This document shows, in pieces, positions 49,079-55,997 of a DNA stretch of 64,000 bases (within the stretch, counting starts at the first letter, position 1; every line of letters begins with the position of its first letter). Under the pieces are notes generated by a model. The model had not been told where the DNA came from. It did not search any database and saw only the letters and a program-made list of their open reading frames with translations. A program made the position numbers and the translations under genes. The stretch is from an uncultured bacterium (lineage in GTDB: Bacteria > Actinomycetota > Coriobacteriia > Coriobacteriales > Coriobacteriaceae): positions 13,649-77,648 of the forward strand of contig CATWBO010000004.1 of NCBI GenBank assembly GCA_958349055.1, written 5' to 3'.

Positions 49079-50629
49079 ATGCACCTTGTTGAAAGTGAGA
49101 CCGTGGAGTTCAAGTGCACATTTACCCCTAAGCTGCTCAAAGCTGTGGTGGCGTTTGCCAATTCGAATGGCGGTACCTTGTATATCGGAATCGACGATTT
49201 TGGCAGCATCGTCGGCGTGGACGATATCGATGCCACCATGCTTCAATGCTCTAATGCAATAACCGATGGCGTGTATCCCGACGTTTCTGAAATCACGACG
49301 GTCTCCGCATTGGACATCGATGGCGCAGCGTTGGTGAAAATCGAGGTGGAAGCGGGTCCTCACAAGCCGTACTGCCTGTGCTCGAAGGGATTTGTTCCCG
49401 CCGGGGTATATCGGCGCCTAGGTCCTGCCAACGTGCCCATCGAGATGGCCCAGATCCGCTCGATGATCAAGCGCACCGACGGCGATTATTTTGAGACCGC
49501 GCGCTCTCATGAACAGAGCTTGACGTTTTTTGAAGCCGAGCGGGTCTTTAGGCGCGCGGAGATTACGTTTGACCAAACCTCTCAAAAGAATCTCGGCCTT
49601 ATCGATGAGCTGGGCTTTTACACCAATTTGGCACTGCTGGTCTCTGACCAAAACCCCTTTGCAGTCCGCGCTGGCCTCTTCAACGACGATGCGTATACCG
49701 AGTTTATCGACCGTCAGGATGGCGAGGGCTCGATCTTCAGGCAGATAGAGGATATCGAACGGTTCCTCAATATATCGAACGCAACGCGTATGTACTTTGT
49801 GCCGGGAAGGCTCGATCGCATAGATAAGGACGACTATCCCCGCGAGGCTGTTCGAGAGGGAATTCTGAACCTGTTTATCCATCGCGACTACGAATCTTCG
49901 GTGGCGTCTCTTATCAAGATGAGCCGTACGGCGCTTGAATTTACCAATGCGGGAGGGCCGCAGCACATCAGCGTCGAGGAGGCGCTTGCGGGCGGCTCGG
50001 ACGCTCGGAATCCAAAGCTGCAACTGCTCTTTTTGCGTCTGGGAATGGTTGAGGCGTTTGGAACGGGCCTCAAGGGGATCCGTGCGCTCTATGAGGCGGA
50101 AGGGTTGGAACCCGAGGTCTGCGCCTACCCTGCAATGTTTAGGTTGTCGCTGCCCAACGTCAACGCCGTGCGCAATTCCTATCTGACGCCTCGTGGCAAT
50201 AGCGGTCCCAACTTGCGTGGGGATTACAGCGATTATGAGCAGCTCGAGCGGGAAGGGGCGCTGCCGCCCGATGTTTCGCAGGCGTTTGCATCCGTGCGAG
50301 CGCAGCGAGAGGGGCACGTGTCGATGAATGGCGACTGCGGCCACGAGGTGCGTGCCAAGCTCGTGGAGGAGCTTGGCTTTGATGTTGCGTGCAAGGCGTC
50401 CGCGATGCTACAGGATGTCTCGGACGAGCGACGTGGTGGATACGCTCGCACCTTGATTCGCTTTGCCCTTGAGCGGCCCCGCGGTTTTACGCGCCAGGAT
50501 GCTTCGGACGCTCTGGGAACTGGGCGCGACGTGACGCTGCGGGTTATCAACGGTTTGCTTGAGGAAGGCGCACTCGTTAAAGAGGGGCGCGCTCGGGCGA
50601 CGAGATATCGCGCTGTCGGACAGGTTTAG
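49079..50629 (+). CDS. AlbA_2 (Schlafen-like) ATPase-like protein, long form
   Basis: This 516-residue protein has the N-terminal AlbA_2 domain HLVESETVEFKCTFT then SNGGTLYIGIDDFGSIVGVD, a central HATPase_c_4-like region with REGILNLFIHRDYESSV and EAFGTGLKGI, and a long C-terminal extension (about residues 365-516) ending in winged-helix-like segments (RQDASDALGTGRDVTLRVIN). It is a longer relative of the protein at 1068. ATG 49079 has GGGGGTA upstream; ATG 49064 is possible. Repeats lie just before the gene, as they do for the other AlbA_2 gene and the AAA_14 gene. No function is assigned. Confidence 0.8.
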   Translation: MHLVESETVEFKCTFTPKLLKAVVAFANSNGGTLYIGIDDFGSIVGVDDIDATMLQCSNAITDGVYPDVSEITTVSALDIDGAALVKIEVEAGPHKPYCLCSKGFVPAGVYRRLGPANVPIEMAQIRSMIKRTDGDYFETARSHEQSLTFFEAERVFRRAEITFDQTSQKNLGLIDELGFYTNLALLVSDQNPFAVRAGLFNDDAYTEFIDRQDGEGSIFRQIEDIERFLNISNATRMYFVPGRLDRIDKDDYPREAVREGILNLFIHRDYESSVASLIKMSRTALEFTNAGGPQHISVEEALAGGSDARNPKLQLLFLRLGMVEAFGTGLKGIRALYEAEGLEPEVCAYPAMFRLSLPNVNAVRNSYLTPRGNSGPNLRGDYSDYEQLEREGALPPDVSQAFASVRAQREGHVSMNGDCGHEVRAKLVEELGFDVACKASAMLQDVSDERRGGYARTLIRFALERPRGFTRQDASDALGTGRDVTLRVINGLLEEGALVKEGRARATRYRAVGQV

Positions 50630-50711
50630 GGACGGGCGGTCCGGCCCCCTGGGCTATTCCTGGGCAGAGGCCAAGGGCCGGGTGCCCGGCTCGCCTTGAT
50701 TGAAGGGGTAC

Positions 50712-51356
50712 TTAGAGCGTGCCTCCGTACATATAGACGATAAATCCGTCGCCGGTGTCCTGGCTGTGATCCTCCAGGATGCGCTTCATGTTGAGGTGCT
50801 CGTAGAACTGCCAGTCGGAGTTGCAGTCGCTCATCAGGAAGAACTTGGTGCAGCCTGCCTTGGCGAGCTCGGCGCGCGCAAGGTCGATGAGCTCGCGGCC
50901 GAGTCCCTTGCCCTGCCACTCGGGCACGATGATGATCAGGTTGAGCTGACCCTGGGCGTACTCGTTACCTGTGGCGGCAAAGCGGTCGGCCGTGGCCTTT
51001 TCGCGGCTATCGCCAAAGAGTGAGCCCTCGAGTTTGGCATCGGCGGTCTTTGCCATCTCGGTTGCCTGGATAAACAGCTCGTTGTAACAGGGCTCCCAGG
51101 TGGGATTGGTACGTGGCTTTCCGTCCTCGAAGATGCCGATGCAGCAGGCGGCGATAATGCGGCCCTCGGCCTCGGCGACGAGCGCGATGGGGGAGCGCTG
51201 CAGCTGCATGGCGATGTTAAAGCGCGCGCAGAAATCGGCGGCTTCGACGTCGCCGCGGTTGCGCAGTGTGTTGCACCACAGCTGGTTGTAGATGGCAGCG
51301 ATGCCGTCCAGGTCGTCGAGCGTGGCGGCACGCAGAGTTACGTTGTCAAGGCTCAT
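50712..51356 (-). CDS. GNAT-family N-acetyltransferase
   Basis: This 214-residue GNAT protein has the N-terminal TLRAATLDDLDGIAAIYNQL and the acetyl-CoA binding motif A LNLIIIVPEWQGKGLGRELI (Q-x-x-G-x-G/A), then FFLMSDCNSDWQFYEHLNM. The long insertion around residues 95-135 distinguishes it from small GNATs. The substrate is unknown. The ATG at 51356 has AAGGAG upstream. It is convergent with the AlbA_2 gene. Confidence 0.85.
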   Translation of the reverse strand: MSLDNVTLRAATLDDLDGIAAIYNQLWCNTLRNRGDVEAADFCARFNIAMQLQRSPIALVAEAEGRIIAACCIGIFEDGKPRTNPTWEPCYNELFIQATEMAKTADAKLEGSLFGDSREKATADRFAATGNEYAQGQLNLIIIVPEWQGKGLGRELIDLARAELAKAGCTKFFLMSDCNSDWQFYEHLNMKRILEDHSQDTGDGFIVYMYGGTL

Positions 51357-51473
51357 GGGGGCTCCTTCCAAGTTGGGTCAGGCTACTTCTGAGTGTGACA
51401 TGGCCGCAGGGCGCCAGCATCAATCATTCGGCAGACGAGCCCCGATCCCACGGGGGCGGAGGGCTCCAAGAGG

Positions 51474-51711
51474 GAATGAGAGTGGATTATCGAACGCCCG
51501 CTCGACGAGAGTGGATAATCTTCCACTTTCGCCCGAAAAGCAGGCCAAAAACGGGAGATTATCCACCCTCATTCTGGGTAGTCGTTGGGGATGTTCTTAA
51601 ACGACCAGTCATTAAAGAACGTCCCCAATGACTACCCCAAGGAATATCCCAGACTGCCAGCAGAAAAGGAACGTCCCTAACTGCCGCATCCGGAGCAAGA
51701 CAACGCCGCAG
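51474..51711. repeat. Cluster of nested inverted repeats next to the IS110 remnant
   Basis: GAGTGGATTATC (51479-51491) is repeated and pairs with a right arm at 51557-51574. GGGTAGTCGTTGGGGATG (51576-51593) pairs with AAGAACGTCCCCAATGACTA region at 51615-51638. A reverse copy of the GGGACGTTCC dispersed repeat lies at 51646-51696 (core at 51660-51677). No gene is seen in this stretch. Confidence 0.65.
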
Positions 51712-51854
51712 GTAGAGGACGGACAGACACTATGACCCAATCCAGGGGCGCGGAAACGACAGGAGCCCCCGCTCGTGACCGCGGGTCGGGGCTGCGACAA
51801 TGTTGTTGAAGTGCCAGAGGCGCAGCCGCGCCGCAACGAGGTTGGGAGGCTCCC

Positions 51855-52117
51855 GTGCCTAGATATTCTACCGCCTTCGGAATGGACGTACACCTCAGGT
51901 CCACCACCGTCTGCGCGCTCGACGCGGAGACGGGCGAGGCCGTGGCGAGGAGGTTCCGCGGCTGCACGGGAGGAAGGGGGCCGAGCGCCTGCTCCGGCGA
52001 CGCGAGGAGATGCTCGAAAGGGGCATGCCCCAGGCGAAGGCGAACGCCGCCACCGCCGCCGAGCTCGTGAGGTTGCTGTGGGCCCTCGGCATGATGTGCC
52101 GGGAGGGCGCGGAATAG
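51855..52117 (+). pseudogene. IS110-family transposase, internally deleted and frameshifted
   Basis: A GTG start with GGGAGG upstream opens YSTAFGMDVHLRSTTVCALD, the typical IS110 DEDD-domain start with the first catalytic Asp in FGMDVH. After about 36 codons (near 51960) the frame changes and the sequence continues LHGRKGAERLLRRREEMLER to a stop at 52117, matching the C-terminal end of the same family. About 300 codons of the middle are missing. A normal transposase is about 400 residues. Confidence 0.8.
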
Positions 52118-52331
52118 ACATAAGCCCCCGTCCCGGCGAGCCGGGCAGCCTTCGGGGACACTCCCGTTCTCGCTGTGCGCGCGGCGGTCGCCGCATGCGC
52201 GAAGACAGACTAGGGGAACCCCGCCGAAGGAGAGGATTGCGGGCCGCCGGAGCGGTATCCGCGGATATGAGACTGAGCCGAAGGCGTCGACGACATGCCG
52301 GGGGCGGACCGGGACGGGTTCAACGGCAGGC

Positions 52332-52366
52332 CCCGCCGACCGATTGCAAGCGGTCGGCGGGGCCAT
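52332..52366 (+). ncRNA. Strong hairpin at the right end of the IS110 remnant, possible bridge-RNA remnant
   Basis: GGCCCCGCCGACCG and CGGTCGGCGGGGCC pair perfectly over 14 bp with a 7-8 nt loop, between the transposase stop and the right inverted repeat. IS1111-type elements are known to encode their guide (bridge) RNA in this part. The identification as an RNA gene is inference only. Confidence 0.3.
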
Positions 52367-52402
52367 TGTGGCCCTTGACAGCGGATTGGGTCATATGAGC
52401 GA

Positions 52403-52503
52403 GCGGGCCGCATTTGAGACAAGGTGACGTGAAACGAAAGGGCGCTGACCTTCTGGTCGCGCCCTTGAAGTTGAACGTCAGATTGTCCAAATGCGGTCCG
52501 CGC
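52403..52503. repeat. About 100-bp imperfect palindrome between the IS remnant and aroF/G
   Basis: GCGGGCCGCATTTGAGACAA at the left pairs with a complement ending at 52503 (TTGTCCAAATGCGGTCCGC); AAGGGCGC pairs with GCGCCCTT near the centre. It lies just outside the IS remnant. Confidence 0.6.
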
Positions 52504-52514
52504 AACGTCGAGTA

Positions 52515-52542
52515 GTTACGCGGTTTGGTAAAACCGCGTAAC
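52515..52542. repeat. 28-nt hairpin after aroF/G, identical to one after lacC
   Basis: It is the exact reverse complement of 18213-18240 and touches the last base of the DAHP synthase stop. Read on the coding strand of aroF/G it is the same hairpin in the same orientation as after lacC. Not followed by a U-run. Confidence 0.85.
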
Positions 52543-53573
52543 TAAACCCGCTCCGCGATCTCGTGGATGAGGTAGTCGGTCTTATCCCAACCCAGGCACG
52601 GGTCGGTGATCGACTTGCCAAAGACGCCGCCATCGACTGGCTGATTGCCATCCTCCAGGTAGGACTCGATCATAAAGCCCTTGACCAGCTTGGAGATGGA
52701 CTCGTTGCGGCGGCAGCTGTCGAGCACCTCCTTGCAGATGCGGTACTGCTCCAGCGGGCGCTTGCCTGAGTTGTCGTGGTTGCAGTCGATGACCGCCGCC
52801 GGGTTGGCGTAGCCGGCATGCTCGGTATAGCGCTCGGCCAGGCGCTCCAGGTGCTCGTAGTGGTAGTTGGGGTAGGTGCGACCGTCGAGACCGATGTAGC
52901 CACGCATGACGGCGTGTGCGAGCGGGTTGCCGTCGCACTCAACCTCCCAGTTGCGGAAGATGAAGCTTTGATGTGCCTGGGCGGCGTAGATGGAGTTAAG
53001 CATGACGGTGGTGGAACCGGCGGTGGGGTTTTTCATGCCGACGGGCACCGAAATGCCGCTCGACACCAGGCGATGCTCCTGGTTTTCGACCGAGCGCGCG
53101 CCCACGGCAACGTAGCTCAGCAGGTCGACGAGGTACTGGTAGTTGGACGGGTAGAGCATCTCGTCGGCGGTAAAGAAACCGGTCTCCTCGATGACGCGCA
53201 GGTGCATGTGGCGGATGGCCTTGACGCCTTCGAGCAGGTCATCGGGCGCCTCGGGGTCGGGGTTGTGCAGCAGGCCTTTGTAGCCAGTGCCCTTGGTGCG
53301 CGGCTTGTTGGTGTAGACGCGCGGAATGATGATGAGTTTGTCCTTGACCTCTTCGGCGACCTTGGCCAGTCGGTTCATGTACTCAAGCACCGAGTCCTCG
53401 CGGTCGGCAGAGCACGGGCCGATGATGAGCGCTTTGCGTGCGTCCTCGCCGGTAAAGACCTTGGCGACCTCGGCGTCGAATGCCTGCTTTTTGGCGGTAA
53501 GCTCGGCGGAAAGCGGCATTTCCTCGCGGATCTCCATGGGGATCGGCAACCTGCGCTTGAATTCCATGGCCAT
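52542..53573 (-). CDS. 3-deoxy-7-phosphoheptulonate synthase (DAHP synthase, class I)
   Basis: This 343-residue protein of the AroF/AroG/AroH family condenses phosphoenolpyruvate and erythrose-4-phosphate in the first step of aromatic biosynthesis. Family motifs are IIGPCSADREDSVLEYM, PRVYTNKPRTKGTGYKGL, GARSVENQEHRLVSSGISVP, MKNPTAGS and IDCNHDNSGKRP. The usual length is about 350. AAAGGAGG lies before the ATG at 53573. Which of the aroF/G/H feedback types it is cannot be told. It is transcribed alone. Confidence 0.93.
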   Translation of the reverse strand: MAMEFKRRLPIPMEIREEMPLSAELTAKKQAFDAEVAKVFTGEDARKALIIGPCSADREDSVLEYMNRLAKVAEEVKDKLIIIPRVYTNKPRTKGTGYKGLLHNPDPEAPDDLLEGVKAIRHMHLRVIEETGFFTADEMLYPSNYQYLVDLLSYVAVGARSVENQEHRLVSSGISVPVGMKNPTAGSTTVMLNSIYAAQAHQSFIFRNWEVECDGNPLAHAVMRGYIGLDGRTYPNYHYEHLERLAERYTEHAGYANPAAVIDCNHDNSGKRPLEQYRICKEVLDSCRRNESISKLVKGFMIESYLEDGNQPVDGGVFGKSITDPCLGWDKTDYLIHEIAERV

Positions 53574-53786
53574 ATGGGGCCTCCTTTATCAATTAACGGC
53601 AACAATTGGCGAATTCTCGAATGCTCGGCATTATCCGCTGTCGCACGCTAAAGTGCAAGCGAAACCTGCCGAAAAGGGACAGGTTTATTTTGGTCGGTTT
53701 TATCTGGGGAAATGTCGGCGCTTGCCGGAAGGGGAGGGCCAGCGTACGGCACGCTGGCGCAAGTTGGATCTTCTGCGGCATGCCCT

Positions 53787-54016
53787 GTGGACAAAAAACG
53801 GCAAATATGAGTACTGTTGCTAGCGCAGTATCATATCGATCTTACAAGATAATAGACACAACAGTAAATATGTTCATTAACGTTGGCACACAGAAGCACG
53901 CTACCGGGCATTTTGATCAATTTGAAGGCATATCTAGGCCGCAAAGAGGTCGTTTGCGGCAGTTTTGGCTGTTACTAAAAAGGTGACAGTACTCATATTT
54001 GCCATTTTTTGTCCAC
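53787..54016. repeat. 230-bp element with 31-bp inverted ends (MITE-like)
   Basis: Arms 53787-53817 and 53986-54016 are complementary with one mismatch (core GCAAATATGAGTACTG). The interior (168 bp) is distinctly AT-richer than the surroundings and encodes nothing recognisable. The size and long inverted ends suggest a miniature element. Confidence 0.7.
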
Positions 54017-54077
54017 GGGGCCTTGAGGGAGGCCGTTAATCAGGTCCCGGGGGAGGCGGTTCGAGGGCCGCAGAACA

Positions 54078-54114
54078 AAAAACGGGCGCAGTTCATTCTG
54101 CGCCCCCGTTTTTG
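54078..54114 (-). terminator. Terminator of the marR-ABC operon
   Basis: AAAACGGGCGCAG and CTGCGCCCCCGTTTT pair around a 6-nt loop with A- and T-runs at both sides, just past the second ABC gene. Confidence 0.8.
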
Positions 54115-54140
54115 GGTATTGCGGTTGTTTGCCGCCGGTT

Positions 54141-55997
54141 TTACGACGCCTCGTCGAACTGCGAGTTGTACAGGTCGGCGTAGAAGCCGCCCTGGGCGAG
54201 CAGCTCGTCGTGCGTGCCCTTCTCGACGATATCACCGTCGCGAATTACCAAGATCACGTCGGCGTTGCGGATTGTGGACAGGCGGTGCGCGATGACAAAG
54301 CTCGTGCGGCCCTGCATCAGCGCATCCATGGCGCGCTGGATGAGCTCCTCGGTGCGGGTATCGACGTTGGAGGTCGCCTCGTCCAAAATCAGCGCCGGAC
54401 GGTCGGCCAAAATGGCGCGGGCGATGGTCACGAGTTGGCGCTGGCCCTGTGAGAGGTTGGTGCCCTCCTCATTGATCATAAAGTCGTAGCCGCCGGCGAG
54501 CGTATGGATAAAGTGGTCGCAGCGTGCGGCGCGCGCGGCGGCCTCGACCTCGGCGTCAGTCGCATCGGGACGTCCGTAGCGGATGTTCTCGCGGATGGTG
54601 CCGTTAAACAGCCAGGTATCCTGCAGCACCATGGCAAACTCGCCGCGCAGTGCCGCGCGGTCCCAGTCGCGCACGTCGACGCCCTCGACGCGCAGCGAAC
54701 CGCCGTCCACGTCGTAGAAGCGCTGCAGCAGCTTAATGAGCGTGGTCTTGCCGGCGCCGGTGGGGCCGACGATGGCGATGGTCTGACCGGGCTGTGCCTC
54801 GCAGCTAAAGTCGTGGATGATGGTCTTGTCGGGCGTGTAGCCAAACTTGACGTGGTCGAACTCAACGTGGCCGGGGCGCTTCTCGGGAATCTGGGCGTCG
54901 GCCTTCTGCTCCTCCTCGGGCGCGGCGAGGAACTCAAAGACGCGCTCGGTGGCAGCGGCCATCGACTGCATCGTGTTGCTCACGTTGCCCAGCTGCTGCA
55001 CCGGCTGCGTAAAGTTGCGCACGTACTGTATAAAGCTCTGGATGTCGCCGGGCGTGGCGTTGCCGGTCAGCGCGAGCTGCGCACCCACCACGACGACGCC
55101 CACGTAGCCCATGTTGCCCACCAAGCTCATAAGCGGCATCATCAGGCCCGATAGGAACTGCGAGCGCCAGCCACTAATAAAGAGACGGTCGTTTTGACGG
55201 TCGAACTCCTCGATCGAGGCCTCGGCGCGGTCGAATACCTGAATGACGTTCTGGCCGGCAAAGTCCTCCTCGATAATGCCGTTGACGGTGCCCAAAACCT
55301 GCTGCTGCTCGCGGAAGTACGGCTGCGAGAAGTGAATCATCACGGTCAGGATAATCGCGGCGGCCGGCAGCGTGAGCACGGTGACGCCGGTAAGCGGCAG
55401 GCTGATCGACAGCATCATGACGAGCACGCCGATAATCTGCGTCACCGACGTGATGAGCTGCGTCACGCTCTGGTTGAGCGACTGGCCCAGCGTATCGACA
55501 TCGTTGGTGATGCGGCTGAGCACGTCGCCCTTGCTGTGTCCGTTAAAGTAGCTCATCGGCACGACGGCGATCTTGGCGGCGATCTCCTTGCGCATGCGGT
55601 AGCAGATCTTTTGCGTGACGCCGGTCATGAGCCAGCCCTGGATCAGGCTACAGGCAGAGCTTGCCAGGTACAGGCAGAGCAAAAAGCCGAGCGTCTTGGC
55701 GATCCAATCAAAGTTAACGTCGCCGGTGCCGTTGACCTTGGCGACCAGGCCCTCGAACAGCTTGGTCGTAACCTGGCCGAGCACCTTGGGTCCCACAATG
55801 TTAAAGATGACCGAGCACACGGCAAAGGCGACGGCGGCAAACACGGCAACCTTGTGTTGACCGATATAGCCGAGCAGCTGCCTCATGGTGCCCTTAAAGT
55901 CCTTGGCCTTTTCGCCGCGGCCCATGCCACCCATGCGACCCATGGGACCACGCTGGCGGGTGGGTTTGGGAATCTGAGTCTTGGTCTCGTCTGCCAT
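54141..55997 (-). CDS. ABC exporter subunit, permease-ATPase fusion (second subunit)
   Basis: This 618-residue half-transporter has an N-terminal six-helix exporter domain (about residues 40-340) and a C-terminal ATPase with Walker A IVGPTGAGKTT, signature LSQGQRQLVTIARA, and Walker B ALILDEATSNVDTRTE. It is of the MdlB/YfiC type that pairs with the product of the upstream gene to form a heterodimeric multidrug or peptide exporter. The two genes share a base at the junction (55997), so they are translationally coupled. The N-terminus is rich in Arg/Gly/Met (GPMGRMGGMGRGEK). Confidence 0.92.
   Translation of the reverse strand: MADETKTQIPKPTRQRGPMGRMGGMGRGEKAKDFKGTMRQLLGYIGQHKVAVFAAVAFAVCSVIFNIVGPKVLGQVTTKLFEGLVAKVNGTGDVNFDWIAKTLGFLLCLYLASSACSLIQGWLMTGVTQKICYRMRKEIAAKIAVVPMSYFNGHSKGDVLSRITNDVDTLGQSLNQSVTQLITSVTQIIGVLVMMLSISLPLTGVTVLTLPAAAIILTVMIHFSQPYFREQQQVLGTVNGIIEEDFAGQNVIQVFDRAEASIEEFDRQNDRLFISGWRSQFLSGLMMPLMSLVGNMGYVGVVVVGAQLALTGNATPGDIQSFIQYVRNFTQPVQQLGNVSNTMQSMAAATERVFEFLAAPEEEQKADAQIPEKRPGHVEFDHVKFGYTPDKTIIHDFSCEAQPGQTIAIVGPTGAGKTTLIKLLQRFYDVDGGSLRVEGVDVRDWDRAALRGEFAMVLQDTWLFNGTIRENIRYGRPDATDAEVEAAARAARCDHFIHTLAGGYDFMINEEGTNLSQGQRQLVTIARAILADRPALILDEATSNVDTRTEELIQRAMDALMQGRTSFVIAHRLSTIRNADVILVIRDGDIVEKGTHDELLAQGGFYADLYNSQFDEAS

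Larger units (their letters stand above)
51731..52395 (+). mobile_element. Degenerate IS110-family (IS1111-like) element
   Basis: TATGACCCAATCC (51731-51743) and its exact complement GGATTGGGTCATA (52383-52395) are 13-bp inverted repeats bounding 665 bp. Between them lies a truncated IS110-type transposase gene and about 270 bp of noncoding DNA with a strong hairpin. Subterminal inverted repeats are characteristic of the IS1111 branch. The element cannot move by itself, since most of the transposase is missing. Confidence 0.7.

Noticed and set aside
53606..53986. A plus-strand ORF across the DAHP synthase promoter
   Set aside because: It overlaps the start region of the DAHP synthase gene and the MITE-like element, has no ribosome binding site and no recognisable motif.
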